Assembly: GCF_009768975.1 (NCBI RefSeq)
Contig: NZ_CP035733.1
Span: 310,001-374,000 of the forward strand
DNA: 64,000 nt
Origin: Sphingorhabdus lacus
GTDB taxonomy: Bacteria > Pseudomonadota > Alphaproteobacteria > Sphingomonadales > Sphingomonadaceae
Direction of reading: 5' to 3'
The notes beneath the pieces are model-generated. The model made no database searches. It saw only the letters and a list, made by a program, of their open reading frames with translations, and was not told the origin of the DNA. Shown piece after piece: positions 45,154 through 53,811 of the stretch; positions within the stretch are counted from its first letter, which is position 1, and every line of letters starts with the position of its first letter. The translations under genes were made by a program, and so were the position numbers.

Positions 45154-45579
45154 ATGAAGGTTGCAGCTTTCGCGGCGCTGCCGCTGCTGTTCGCTATTGC
45201 CGCCTGCGGTGGTGGCGGCGAAGCTACGGGCTCTGACACGGTCGGGCAAACTGCCGCGCCGGAGCCTGTCGCTGCCGTTGCCAAGACGGGCGAAGACGTA
45301 TTTAAAAAATGTATGGCATGCCACACTGTCACGCCCGAAGGCCGTAATGGTATTGGCCCGGGATTGCACGGCATAACCGGCCGCGCCGTCGCGTCCGCGC
45401 CCGGCTTCACCTATTCCAATGGCCTGAAGGCCAAGGGCGGTGTTTGGGACGAAGCCAATCTGGATGCGTTTTTGACAGCACCCGCCAAATGGGCACCTGG
45501 AACAAAGATGATGTTCGCAGGCATCAACGATGCCGCTGACCGGAAGGCGCTCATCGACTATCTCGCAACACTGAAATGA
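45154..45579 (+). CDS. Class I cytochrome c lipoprotein
   Basis: 141 residues. Lipobox FAIAAC puts the acylated Cys at residue 18; CMACH at 53-57 binds heme; the Met ligand is at 119 or 120 (TKMMFAG). The heme domain repeats most of the preceding protein (NGIGP, GFTYSNGLKAKGG, WAPGTKMMFAGI), so the two genes look like a tandem duplication with different membrane anchors: a helix in one, a lipid in the other. Confidence 0.87.
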   Translation: MKVAAFAALPLLFAIAACGGGGEATGSDTVGQTAAPEPVAAVAKTGEDVFKKCMACHTVTPEGRNGIGPGLHGITGRAVASAPGFTYSNGLKAKGGVWDEANLDAFLTAPAKWAPGTKMMFAGINDAADRKALIDYLATLK

Positions 45580-45595
45580 TTGACGAGGTCGGGAG

Positions 45596-46462
45596 TTAAG
45601 CCGCTACCTCGTAAAAATCACAAATCGCCGCCCATGCCTCATCCGCTGTTTCCACAAAGCGGAAAAGTTCGAGGTCAGGTGGGCTGATCACGCCTTCCAG
45701 CATCAATTCTTCAAAATTGACAACACGGTTCCAGAAATCCTTGCCGAACAGCAGGATGGGCATTTTTTTGATCTTGCCGGTCTGGACCAGCGTCAGCAGT
45801 TCAAAAAATTCATCGAACGTTCCAAAGCCGCCCGGAAATACCGCAACCGCGCGGGCGCGCAGCAGGAAGTGCATCTTGCGCAGGGCAAAATAATGGAACT
45901 GGAAGCTTAGGCGCGGGGTGACGAACAGGTTGGGCGCCTGCTCATGCGGCAAGACAATGTTGAGGCCGACAGATTCGGCGCCGACATCATGGGCACCGCG
46001 ATTGGCTGCCTCCATGATGGACGGTCCGCCACCAGAGCAGACGACGAAATGCCGCTTCCCTGCTTCGTCGGTCACATTGGCCTGGCTCGCGAGTTGCGCC
46101 AAAGTCCGTGCCTCTTCGTAAAAGCGCGACTTTTCCTTCATCCGTTCGGCAATGATGCGCGAACGATCATCCGTCGCATTGGTCAAAAGGGCGTCGGCCT
46201 TTTCCGGCTCAGGAATGCGCGCCGATCCGTAAATGACCAGCATCGATCCGATATTGGCTTCATCGAGAAGCATCTCGGTCTTGAGCAATTCAAGCTGGAA
46301 CCGCACAGGACGCAAATCCTCGCGCAGCAGGAAATCGGTGTCCTGAAAAGCAAGCCGGTAAGACTTGCTGCGTGTCTGGGGGGTGGAAAGCTGTTGTTCC
46401 GCGAAATCCGCTTCCTGTTGGGCTTTGTAGAAGCGGCGATCTGTTATTTTTGTATCGTTCAT
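45596..46462 (-). CDS. LOG family protein (cytokinin-riboside monophosphate phosphoribohydrolase-like)
   Basis: 288 residues from ATG 46462. Rossmann-fold LOG/TIGR00730 family: VIYGSARIP, CSGGGPSIMEAANRG and the signature PGGFGTFDEFFE with the catalytic Glu. Bacterial members cleave nucleoside 5'-monophosphates to base and ribose 5-phosphate. The roughly 75-residue N-terminal helical extension (residues 1-75) is longer than in small LOGs and fits the larger class found in proteobacteria. Convergent with the cytochrome genes. Confidence 0.88.
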   Translation of the reverse strand: MNDTKITDRRFYKAQQEADFAEQQLSTPQTRSKSYRLAFQDTDFLLREDLRPVRFQLELLKTEMLLDEANIGSMLVIYGSARIPEPEKADALLTNATDDRSRIIAERMKEKSRFYEEARTLAQLASQANVTDEAGKRHFVVCSGGGPSIMEAANRGAHDVGAESVGLNIVLPHEQAPNLFVTPRLSFQFHYFALRKMHFLLRARAVAVFPGGFGTFDEFFELLTLVQTGKIKKMPILLFGKDFWNRVVNFEELMLEGVISPPDLELFRFVETADEAWAAICDFYEVAA

Positions 46463-46502
46463 TAGCGCGGGTTTACCCTCGCCGGCGACATTTTGCCACC
46501 CC

Positions 46503-47165
46503 TTATCGGCAAAAGGCGGAGCCATCCTTCATTGATTTTGCCATATCGAAGTGGAAATGGTTGGCGTGTTGGGCGTTATATTCAGGGCCGAGAACGGTCC
46601 CGAAGCGCTTGCAGGCGGACTGGTGGAGGCGGCGCAAAAAGGCGCGTTCTTGCGGCTGGCCATTCCAGTTGTTCAACAAGGATATCCGCCGCCCGTCGCG
46701 CAGGATGAAGGCCGAGACATCGACTGCGTTGGCATAGGCATGCTCCGACAATTTGCCCGAACGCCCGCCATTCACATTGCGGCAGCTATAGGTGCCAAAG
46801 GTTTCAATGCGGACCACGTCGGACCCTAGATATTGCTTGGCCGCAGGTCGGACCGCATGGCGGGCCCAAGCGGCGAAATTGGCGGCTAGCGGGCAGGTCA
46901 TTGGACCGAGATTTGCGGTTTCGGTGCCCAGATCCAGAACCTTGATCGTATCGATGGTCCGGCATCCGCCACCGCGCATCTGGTTGGGCAATACCTGAAA
47001 GCGCACCGATTGTGCCTTCAGATCGGCAAGGCATTTACGGGATTCGCTGCTGCTGAAACTGTCATTGGTGACACGCGGTATATCGCGTTCATCGCGGCCA
47101 CCACAGGCGGACAGCGCCGTCGTGGCGACGAGTGCGGCCAGGATAAGAAGGAGGCGCCTTTGCAT
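46503..47165 (-). CDS. Extensin-like C-terminal domain lipoprotein
   Basis: 220 residues. Signal peptide II with lipobox TALSAC (Cys about 20). The globular part is the extensin-like C-terminal (DUF) domain: LKAQSVRFQVLP, GGCRTIDTIKVLDLG, LSEHAYANAVDVSAFIL and YNAQHANHFHFDM. The H-x6-D and H-x-H pattern resembles Zn D-Ala-D-Ala peptidases (VanY/MepA-like fold), so murein cleavage is possible. Located 41 nt upstream of the LOG gene on the same strand. Confidence 0.82.
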   Translation of the reverse strand: MQRRLLLILAALVATTALSACGGRDERDIPRVTNDSFSSSESRKCLADLKAQSVRFQVLPNQMRGGGCRTIDTIKVLDLGTETANLGPMTCPLAANFAAWARHAVRPAAKQYLGSDVVRIETFGTYSCRNVNGGRSGKLSEHAYANAVDVSAFILRDGRRISLLNNWNGQPQERAFLRRLHQSACKRFGTVLGPEYNAQHANHFHFDMAKSMKDGSAFCR

Positions 47166-47325
47166 TGTAACGCTATTTAGCGTTATTCGCCGGACAGGCG
47201 AACTGGAAAATGGAGGTCTTGTAGGCTGTGGGCGCGGGAAACAAACCATTGGCCGCAATCCGAATGGGATAGTTTGTTACAAATTCGCCATTGCAAGCCG
47301 GAACGACAGTCCGTAACGCCGACGA

Positions 47326-47913
47326 GTGTTGCGAATCATTCTTAACAAGAAGCCCACCTTTTGGCTGTTGCTGGCAATCCCGGCTTTATTGATGCTGCGC
47401 CGCTATGCATCGGGCGACGTGATTGCGATGGATATGCTGCATCCGACCGGCGAATGGGCGGCGCGGCTGATGATATTTGCGATGGTGCTGAGCCCGCTGG
47501 TTTCGCTGCTGGGGCCAAAACCGTGGCTCAACTGGCTCGTGCAACGCCGCCGTGCTTTGGGTGTCGCGGCTTTCGCCTATTCGGTGCTCCATCTGCTTTT
47601 CTATCTGATCGACATGGGCAATCTCGATGATATCCTTGCCGAATTTTGGGCGCTTGGCATCTGGACGGGCTGGGCCGCAATGCTGTTGTTCGTGCCACTG
47701 GCGGTGACCAGCAATGACGCGTCGATGCGGAAGCTGAAGGTAGGATGGAAGCAACTCCAGCGTCTGGTCTATCCTGCGGCGGTCCTCGTTCTGGTCCATT
47801 GGATATTCATCCACAACAACCTAGTCCCGGCGCTCGTCCACTTTGTGCCTTTGGCGCTATTGGTGGCCGCACGCTTTTTTCTTTCCCCCAAACCCCAACC
47901 CAAAGGAGCATGA
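47326..47913 (+). CDS. Ferric reductase-like heme membrane protein (MsrQ-like)
   Basis: 195 residues, GTG start at 47326 (TTG 47329 also possible), about five or six helices. Conserved His residues in MLHPTGEW, YSVLHLLFYL and VHWIFIHNN are the expected b-heme ligands; the RRALGVAAFAYSVLH segment is MsrQ-like. MsrQ delivers electrons to the periplasmic methionine sulfoxide reductase MsrP, but no msrP is in this window. A periplasmic PepSY-type protein follows directly. Confidence 0.78.
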   Translation: MLRIILNKKPTFWLLLAIPALLMLRRYASGDVIAMDMLHPTGEWAARLMIFAMVLSPLVSLLGPKPWLNWLVQRRRALGVAAFAYSVLHLLFYLIDMGNLDDILAEFWALGIWTGWAAMLLFVPLAVTSNDASMRKLKVGWKQLQRLVYPAAVLVLVHWIFIHNNLVPALVHFVPLALLVAARFFLSPKPQPKGA

Positions 47914-47915
47914 AT

Positions 47916-48230
47916 ATGCGCGTCTTTATCCCCCTTACCCTTGCTGCCGCAGCCGCTGTTGCGCTGGTATCCGCGCCCGCTTCGGCCACCGGCGTCATCA
48001 AGTGCAAGGCTGGCCCTGTATCCGGCTGGAAAACGCAGGACGAATTGACCAAGAAGCTGACGAAGGAAGGCTGGACTGTTCGCAAATCCAAGGTCGATGG
48101 CGGTTGCTATGAAGTTTATGGCACCACCCCCGAAGGCGACCGGGTCGAAGCCTATTTCCACCCTGTCACGCTCGAAAAACTCTATGTCGGACGCCGGGGT
48201 GAAGTGCTGTTCCGCAAGCAGGGTTATTGA
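47916..48230 (+). CDS. Exported PepSY-like protein
   Basis: 104 residues with signal peptide (LAAAAAVALVSAPASA). The mature part, KTQDELTKKLTKEGWTVRK then YEVYGTTPEGDRVEAYF and TLEKL, matches the small PepSY (PepSY_2-type) domain of periplasmic proteins that bind or inhibit other proteins. Start: AAAGGAG favours ATG 47916; ATG 47910 overlaps the previous stop (ATGA). Coupled to the heme membrane protein. Confidence 0.78.
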   Translation: MRVFIPLTLAAAAAVALVSAPASATGVIKCKAGPVSGWKTQDELTKKLTKEGWTVRKSKVDGGCYEVYGTTPEGDRVEAYFHPVTLEKLYVGRRGEVLFRKQGY

Positions 48231-48258
48231 ACGACTGCGTCGATAGTCATTGACAAAA

Positions 48259-48330
48259 CCGGGGTCGCGCTTAAACGCGGCTCCGGGCCACGCGGTCCCA
48301 ACGCCGCGCTGCTCTCTGCAAGGAGACGCT
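48259..48330 (+). ncRNA. Candidate serC leader RNA (serC motif)
   Basis: Directly upstream of serC-serA, the site where the alphaproteobacterial serC RNA motif occurs. Three consecutive hairpins can be drawn: CCGGGGTCGCG (48259-48269) with CGCGGCTCCGG (48276-48286); CGCGG (48291-48295) with CCGCG (48304-48308); and TCTCT (48313-48317) with GGAGA (48322-48326) closed by a GCAA tetraloop. The last one contains the serC Shine-Dalgarno AGGAGA, 8 nt before the ATG, so it could control translation. I did not compare it with the published covariance model. Confidence 0.6.
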
Positions 48331-48333
48331 TAC

Positions 48334-49458
48334 ATGACTATCAGTAAACCCGCCGTAAAACCGGCGCGTCCGTACTTTTCTTCCGGTCCCTGCGCGAAGC
48401 CGCCGGGTTGGGAAGCTTCCAAATTAGCAACCGAATCACTGGGCCGCTCGCACCGCGCCAAGATCGGCAAGTCGCGTTTGCAACTTGCGATCGACCTGAT
48501 GCGCGAAGTGCTGCAGGTGCCCGATACGCACCGGATAGGTATTGTGCCCGGTTCGGACACCGGCGCCATCGAAATGGCGATGTGGACGATGCTCGGCGCA
48601 CGGCCGGTCACGATGCTTGCGTGGGAAAGCTTCGGTGAAGGTTGGGTTACCGATGTCAACAAACAGCTCAAGCTGAACGCCACCGTCCTGAATGCGCCCT
48701 ATGGCGAAATTCCCGATCTGTCGGCGGTCGATTTCAGCAATGACGTCGTCTTCACCTGGAACGGCACGACATCAGGTGCGCGCGTTCCCAATGGCGACTG
48801 GATCGCGGACGACCGCGAAGGCCTGACCTTCAACGATGCAACCTCGGCTGTGTTTGCCTATGACATGCCTTGGGACAAGCTCGACGTAACCACCTTCTCC
48901 TGGCAGAAGGTATTGGGCGGTGAGGGCGCACATGGCGTGCTTATCCTCGGCCCGCGCGCTGTCGAGCGTCTGGAAAACTACACACCCGCATGGCCGCTGC
49001 CGAAGGTATTCCGCCTGATGTCGAAAGGCGCGCTAGCCGAAGGCGTGTTCAAGGGCGAAACCATCAACACCCCCTCGATGCTCGCGGTCGAAGACGTCAT
49101 TTTCGCGCTTGAATGGGCGAAAGGCGTTGGTGGATTGCAAGGTCTGATGCGCCGTTCGGACGCCAATGCCGCCGCGCTTGGTAAGATTGTCGCCGACCGG
49201 ACATGGCTAGGCCATCTTGCCGCCGACGAAGCGACGCGGTCGAAAACCTCGGTCTGCCTGACGGTCGAAGGCGCAGATGAAGCGTTCATCAAGAAATTCG
49301 CTTCGCTGCTTGATGCCGAGGGTGCCGCCTATGACATTGCGGGCTACCGCGATGCCCCTCCGGGTCTGCGGATCTGGTGCGGCGCGACTGTCGACACCGC
49401 CGATATTGAGGCGCTCGGACCCTGGCTCGACTGGGCCTATTCTCAGCTCTCCTCTTAA
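48334..49458 (+). CDS. serC: Phosphoserine aminotransferase
   Basis: 374 residues, the alphaproteobacterial SerC form. PLP enzyme that makes 3-phosphoserine from phosphohydroxypyruvate. PYFSSGPCAKPPGW at the N terminus, GTTSGARVPNGDWI in the middle, and SWQKVLGGEGAHGVL with the PLP-binding Lys. Start ATG 48334 with AGGAGA spaced 8 nt; the frame extends upstream through the leader RNA but that is not coding. First gene of the serine operon with serA. Confidence 0.96.
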   Translation: MTISKPAVKPARPYFSSGPCAKPPGWEASKLATESLGRSHRAKIGKSRLQLAIDLMREVLQVPDTHRIGIVPGSDTGAIEMAMWTMLGARPVTMLAWESFGEGWVTDVNKQLKLNATVLNAPYGEIPDLSAVDFSNDVVFTWNGTTSGARVPNGDWIADDREGLTFNDATSAVFAYDMPWDKLDVTTFSWQKVLGGEGAHGVLILGPRAVERLENYTPAWPLPKVFRLMSKGALAEGVFKGETINTPSMLAVEDVIFALEWAKGVGGLQGLMRRSDANAAALGKIVADRTWLGHLAADEATRSKTSVCLTVEGADEAFIKKFASLLDAEGAAYDIAGYRDAPPGLRIWCGATVDTADIEALGPWLDWAYSQLSS

Positions 49459-49465
49459 GTCCAAG

Positions 49466-49540
49466 CCGTCACCCTGAACTTGGTTCAGGGCCTTACTTTC
49501 GCCGGTAAAATAAGATGCTGAAACGAGTTCAGCATGACGG
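49466..49540. repeat. Palindromic repeat, family A, between serC and serA
   Basis: Left arm CCGTCACCCTGAACTTGG... (49466-49492), right arm AAGATGCTGAAACGAGTTCA... to ATGACGG (49512-49540), with TTACTTTCGCCGGTAAAATAA in between. The right arm has GCTGAA/TTCAGC where the left has CCTGAA/TTCAGG, the same asymmetry as in the copy upstream of engB. It fills nearly the entire serC-serA spacer. Confidence 0.83.
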
Positions 49541-49561
49541 CATTTCAGAACGGAACAAAAA

Positions 49562-51145
49562 ATGACAAAACCTCGCGTACTTATCTCCGACAAAATGGAC
49601 CCCAACGCAGCCAAAATCTTTGCCGAGCGTGGCTGTGACGTTGACGTTATCACCGACAAGACCCCCGAAGAACTGGCCGCCATGATCGGCGACTATGACG
49701 GTCTTGCCATCCGCAGCTCGACCAAAGTGACCAAGGCCATTTTGGATGCCGCCACAAATCTGAAGGTCATTGGCCGCGCCGGAATTGGCGTCGACAATGT
49801 CGACATCCCCGCCGCATCGGCCAAGGGCGTAGTCGTGATGAACACGCCGTTCGGCAACTCGATCACAACCGCCGAGCACGCCATCGCCTTGATGTTCGCC
49901 CTCGCGCGCCAATTGCCCGAGGCGAATGCCCAGACGCAGGCGGGCCTGTGGCCCAAAAACGGCTTCATGGGTGTTGAAGTTACCGGTAAGACGCTGGGCC
50001 TGATCGGCGCCGGCAATATCGGCAGTATCGTCGCCAGCCGCGCGCTGGGCCTGAAGATGAAGGTTGTCGCATTCGATCCGTTCCTGACTGCCGAGCGTGC
50101 CGTCGAAATGGGTGTCGAGAAAGCTGACCTCGACACATTGCTGGCCAAGGCCGACTTCATCACGCTGCACACGCCGCTGACCGACCAGACCCGCAACATC
50201 CTGTCGAAGGAAAATCTCGCCAAGACCAAGAAGGGCGTCCGCATCATCAACTGTGCGCGCGGTGGCCTGATCGACGAAGCGGCGCTGAAAGAAGCGCTCG
50301 ACAGCGGCCATGTCGCTGGCGCTGCGCTTGACGTGTTCGCCACCGAGCCCGCCAAGGAATCGCCCTTGTTCGGCACGCCCAACTTCATCTGCACCCCGCA
50401 TCTGGGTGCGTCGACCAACGAAGCGCAGGTCAATGTCGCGCTGCAGGTGGCCGAGCAGATGGCCGATTATCTGGTCAGCGGCGGCGTTACCAACGCGCTC
50501 AACATGCCCAGCCTGTCCGCCGAAGAAGCGCCGAAGCTGAAGCCCTATATGAACCTCGCGCAAAAGCTGGGTTCGCTGGTTGGCCAATTGGCGCATGACG
50601 ATCTCGACAATATGGCGATCGAAGTGGAAGGCGCAGCGGCGGAACTGAACATCAAGCCGATTACAGCAGCTGTCCTGTCGGGCTTCATGCGCCGCTTCTC
50701 CGACGCGGTGAACATGGTCAACGCGCCTTACCTCGCCAAGGAACGCGGTTTCGACATCCGCGAAGTGCGCCATGACAAGCCCGGTGCCTACCACACGCTG
50801 GTCCGCGTGACCGTCAACACCAGCCAGGGACCCCGTTCGGTCGCCGGGACCCTCTTCGCCAATAGCGAAGCGCGTCTTGTCGAGATCTTCGGGATCAGCC
50901 TGGAGGCAGAGCTGGAAGGCAATATGCTCTACATCGTCAACGAAGATGCGCCCGGCTTCATCGGCCGCGTCGGAACGACCTTAGGCGAGGCAGGGCTGAA
51001 CATCGGCACCTTCCATCTCGGCCGCCGCAGTGCCGGTGGCGAGGCGGTATTGCTGCTGTCGATGGACTCCGAAATCGAAGAGCCCGTATTGTGGCAGTTG
51101 TGCAAATTGCCCGGCGTGAAAACGGTAAAGGCGCTTAAATTCTGA
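49562..51145 (+). CDS. serA: D-3-phosphoglycerate dehydrogenase
   Basis: 527 residues, the long form with an intervening (ASB) and C-terminal ACT domain. First committed step of serine synthesis. Catalytic Arg in NCARGGLIDE, Glu in ALDVFATEP and His in CTPHLGAST are present; coenzyme loop LGLIGAGNIGSIVA. ACT segment NMLYIVNEDAPGFIGRVGTTLGEAGLNIGTF (cited by ends) is expected to bind serine. Follows serC through a repeat spacer. Confidence 0.96.
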   Translation: MTKPRVLISDKMDPNAAKIFAERGCDVDVITDKTPEELAAMIGDYDGLAIRSSTKVTKAILDAATNLKVIGRAGIGVDNVDIPAASAKGVVVMNTPFGNSITTAEHAIALMFALARQLPEANAQTQAGLWPKNGFMGVEVTGKTLGLIGAGNIGSIVASRALGLKMKVVAFDPFLTAERAVEMGVEKADLDTLLAKADFITLHTPLTDQTRNILSKENLAKTKKGVRIINCARGGLIDEAALKEALDSGHVAGAALDVFATEPAKESPLFGTPNFICTPHLGASTNEAQVNVALQVAEQMADYLVSGGVTNALNMPSLSAEEAPKLKPYMNLAQKLGSLVGQLAHDDLDNMAIEVEGAAAELNIKPITAAVLSGFMRRFSDAVNMVNAPYLAKERGFDIREVRHDKPGAYHTLVRVTVNTSQGPRSVAGTLFANSEARLVEIFGISLEAELEGNMLYIVNEDAPGFIGRVGTTLGEAGLNIGTFHLGRRSAGGEAVLLLSMDSEIEEPVLWQLCKLPGVKTVKALKF

Positions 51146-51186
51146 TCGGGGCTTTCCCGACAGGCGTTTTCGCGTAAAGAGCCCGC

Positions 51187-52305
51187 ATGACCAGCATATC
51201 GCCCGATCTTTTACCCGAAGGATTCCGCGACCGCCTGCCTGTGCAGGCGGAGGCTGCCGTTCGGGTTGCGCGCGCCATGCTCGATGTCATGGCGTCACAT
51301 GGCTATGGTCGGGTCAGCCCGGCCATCGCCGAATTCGAAGCCAGCCTGTCGGCCCGCAGCGGCGGCGCAACGCGTAACAGCCTGCTGCGCTTCACCGACC
51401 CGGTTTCGGGGCATACGCTGGCCTTGCGCGGGGACATCACCGTGCAGGTCGGCCGCATTGCGACTACCCGGATGGCCGATGCACCACGCCCGCTGCGTCT
51501 GTGCTACCACGGCCAAATCCTGCGCCTGCGTGCGCGCCAATTGCGGCCCGAACGGGAAATCACCCAATTGGGCGCCGAGCTGATCGGCAATGACAGCGTC
51601 GCTGCCGCGTCGGAAATCGTGACCGTTGCAGTTGAGGCGCTGGAGTCTGCGGGGGTCAAGGATATTACCGTCGATTTCACTTTGCCCGATTTGGTCGAAA
51701 CGCTGGCAGCCAAGGCTCTGCCGCTTTCGCCCGAAAAGATCGACGCGGTGCGGTCCGAACTGGATATGAAGGATGCAGGCGGGTTGAGCGCATTGGGGGC
51801 GGATGCCTATCTGCCTCTGCTTGCGGCAACCGGACCTTTTGCCGAAGCGGTGCAGAAATTGCGCGCTATTGATGCGGGCGGTGCGCTGGCGTCACGGATT
51901 GGCGCGCTGGAAGCTATTGCAGAATCGCTCGGCGACCGCGCTACCATCACCCTCGACCCTACCGAGCGGCATGGCTTTGAATATCAAAGCTGGTTCGGCT
52001 TCACGCTCTTTGCCAAGGGCTACACCGCTGCACTCGGACGCGGCGGCACCTATGCCATCGCGCGCACAGACGGCGGTGTCGAAGTCGCCACCGGCTTTTC
52101 GCTTTATCCCGATCCGTTGATCGACATCGTCGCGGAAAAGGACGAAAACCGCCGCCTGTTCCTGCCCAAAGGAACGCTGGCGTCCAAAGCGGCGCAGATG
52201 CGGAGCGAAGGCTGGATCACGGTCGCGGCGCTCGATGAAAGCGACAATGCACAGGCACTGGATTGCGCCTATGTGCTGACCAACGGGCGAGCGGAACCCA
52301 TTTAA
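51187..52305 (+). CDS. hisZ: ATP phosphoribosyltransferase regulatory subunit HisZ
   Basis: 372 residues, class II aminoacyl-tRNA synthetase-like, but with no catalytic tRNA synthetase motif 3 function; HisZ activates the short HisG. Opening LLPEGFRDRLPVQAEAAVRV, motif-2-like LRGDITVQVGRIATTRM and the LRLCYHGQILRLR strand fit the family. The C-terminal end is more divergent. hisG is not in the window. It belongs to the serC-serA-hisZ-purA neighbourhood, here interrupted by minus-strand genes. Confidence 0.88.
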   Translation: MTSISPDLLPEGFRDRLPVQAEAAVRVARAMLDVMASHGYGRVSPAIAEFEASLSARSGGATRNSLLRFTDPVSGHTLALRGDITVQVGRIATTRMADAPRPLRLCYHGQILRLRARQLRPEREITQLGAELIGNDSVAAASEIVTVAVEALESAGVKDITVDFTLPDLVETLAAKALPLSPEKIDAVRSELDMKDAGGLSALGADAYLPLLAATGPFAEAVQKLRAIDAGGALASRIGALEAIAESLGDRATITLDPTERHGFEYQSWFGFTLFAKGYTAALGRGGTYAIARTDGGVEVATGFSLYPDPLIDIVAEKDENRRLFLPKGTLASKAAQMRSEGWITVAALDESDNAQALDCAYVLTNGRAEPI

Positions 52306-52336
52306 TCTGTGCAATGCCGGTGTTTGCCGGAGCTGG

Positions 52337-52993
52337 TCAAACGTCCAGATTGCTGACCCGCTTCAATTCGGAGCGCAACCGTTCCTCGTCAAAGGCGTGC
52401 TGTTTGAACTTGCCATTTCGTTCGACCCAGAACAGGAAAAGATGCGCGGACCAGCGATTGGGGTTGGGTGTCATGCGTCCGTGGCGCAAATCCATCCCGC
52501 GATACAGAACCGCATCGCCCGGCTGCATGGCGACGGCGGTATAGGGCTCGTCACCGAAATCATCGACACATGGCCCTTCGCCAGAGACGGGGATCGACCC
52601 GACTTCCAGCGGCCAGGCTTTGTCATCGCTATAGACCAGTGTCAGCGATACGCTGTGCTCGCACGACGGGCGGTCCGAGTGGACGCGGCACACATCGTCT
52701 TTCTGGTAGATACGGAAATAATCGTAGCTCGGCAGCAAATCGGCACCCGTCAGCTCGCTCATAATCGGGGTCAGACCCCACAAAAAGGTCGTCAGCGGCC
52801 GGTAGAAATGCCCCGAAATATCCACCGTATGCCGGTTGGACAGCTGGTGTTCCTTGGCAAAAGTGTTGAAGTTTTTTCCGGCAGCTTCGAGGTCGATCTG
52901 GATCTGCCGAAACAGGTTCGCCGCCACTTCCGGCGGGATCAGGCTCCTTATGGTGGCGTAGCCGTCTTCCCGATAATTACCTTCGATTCGCAT
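52337..52993 (-). CDS. 2-oxoglutarate/Fe(II) oxygenase-like protein
   Basis: 218 residues. A jelly-roll dioxygenase is suggested by RVHSDRPSCEHSVSLTLVY (H-x-D of the metal site) and, about 70 residues on, LRHGRMTPNPNRWSAHLFLFW with the distal His and the Arg that grips 2-oxoglutarate; GDAVLYRG is the usual preceding strand. Substrate unknown; related proteins hydroxylate peptides or small molecules. One of the three minus-strand genes that separate hisZ from purA. Confidence 0.68.
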   Translation of the reverse strand: MRIEGNYREDGYATIRSLIPPEVAANLFRQIQIDLEAAGKNFNTFAKEHQLSNRHTVDISGHFYRPLTTFLWGLTPIMSELTGADLLPSYDYFRIYQKDDVCRVHSDRPSCEHSVSLTLVYSDDKAWPLEVGSIPVSGEGPCVDDFGDEPYTAVAMQPGDAVLYRGMDLRHGRMTPNPNRWSAHLFLFWVERNGKFKQHAFDEERLRSELKRVSNLDV

Positions 52994-53095
52994 AGGGCTG
53001 TGTATCGTCCTTTGGGCAGGGCGCGAAGCGGGATTTTGTTCTTACGATGGGTTACAGATGTGCTGAATCTTTCGGGAATGGCTGTATCGCTGTGG

Positions 53096-53653
53096 CTAGC
53101 GGTCGTAGCGCCCACATCCCTTTAGTCGCTTATCATAGTCGACGAATTCGAAGAAAATAAACCCTTCCCGCATGGTTACGATCCGGTTTTCCGAGAACTC
53201 CACCAACCAATAACTCGGCGCAAAGTCAAAACCTTCGGGCTCCGTCTGCATGGGATCAAAGGACACTTCGCGCTCCTTGTGCCACTTATCCCGTTGCAGG
53301 CTGATAACATACAGCGCCCTCGATTTATCATCCTTTTGTTTGCCGACAGGCCAAACAAGGGTCAACTGGATTGGCGACCGATCGGGCCGGCCTTCAGAAG
53401 TCGTCATGGATTTGACGAAAGCTATGTGCTCGTCATATTCGACAGTTCCGAATTCATCCGAATAATAGATGGGCCAAGGTTCCGTCCGGGGCTTTTGACC
53501 TGTCATCTCCGCAACCGCAGTTTCAATCGCCGGACAGGCCCGCGCTGGGTCATGCGGCCTCAAGGCAACGATGCTTGTCGCTCCGACTTGCCCTGTGGGA
53601 AGCATACTCAAGATCGATAACGTCAAACCAAATGTAAATTTGCTAAGACTCAT
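53096..53653 (-). CDS. Exported protein of unknown function
   Basis: 185 residues. N-terminal signal peptide (residues 1-25, LTLSILSMLPTGQVGA). The rest is mixed with many charged and aromatic residues (WPIYYSDEFGTVEYDEH; PIQLTLVWPVGKQKDDKS; VEFSENRIVTMREGFIFF) and two cysteines, ACP near the N terminus and GCGRYDR at the end, that may pair. I do not recognise it. Lies upstream of a long repeat element. Confidence 0.6.
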   Translation of the reverse strand: MSLSKFTFGLTLSILSMLPTGQVGATSIVALRPHDPARACPAIETAVAEMTGQKPRTEPWPIYYSDEFGTVEYDEHIAFVKSMTTSEGRPDRSPIQLTLVWPVGKQKDDKSRALYVISLQRDKWHKEREVSFDPMQTEPEGFDFAPSYWLVEFSENRIVTMREGFIFFEFVDYDKRLKGCGRYDR

Positions 53654-53811
53654 TTGTCATGCTCCCCACTTAGGACGTCACGTGTACTGATAGTGGCAAT
53701 TTTGCTCGCTGCCCGCAATGTTGTCGTGCCCTGAAAGTCCGCTTTCAATCCAGGCAATTGAACAGAAGACATCATCCCCCTCTCTTCTTTAGCGGAGAAG
53801 GAATATCTCAG

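Noticed and set aside
49529-50794. 421-codon minus-strand frame over serA
   Set aside because: Antisense shadow; serA is complete and canonical.
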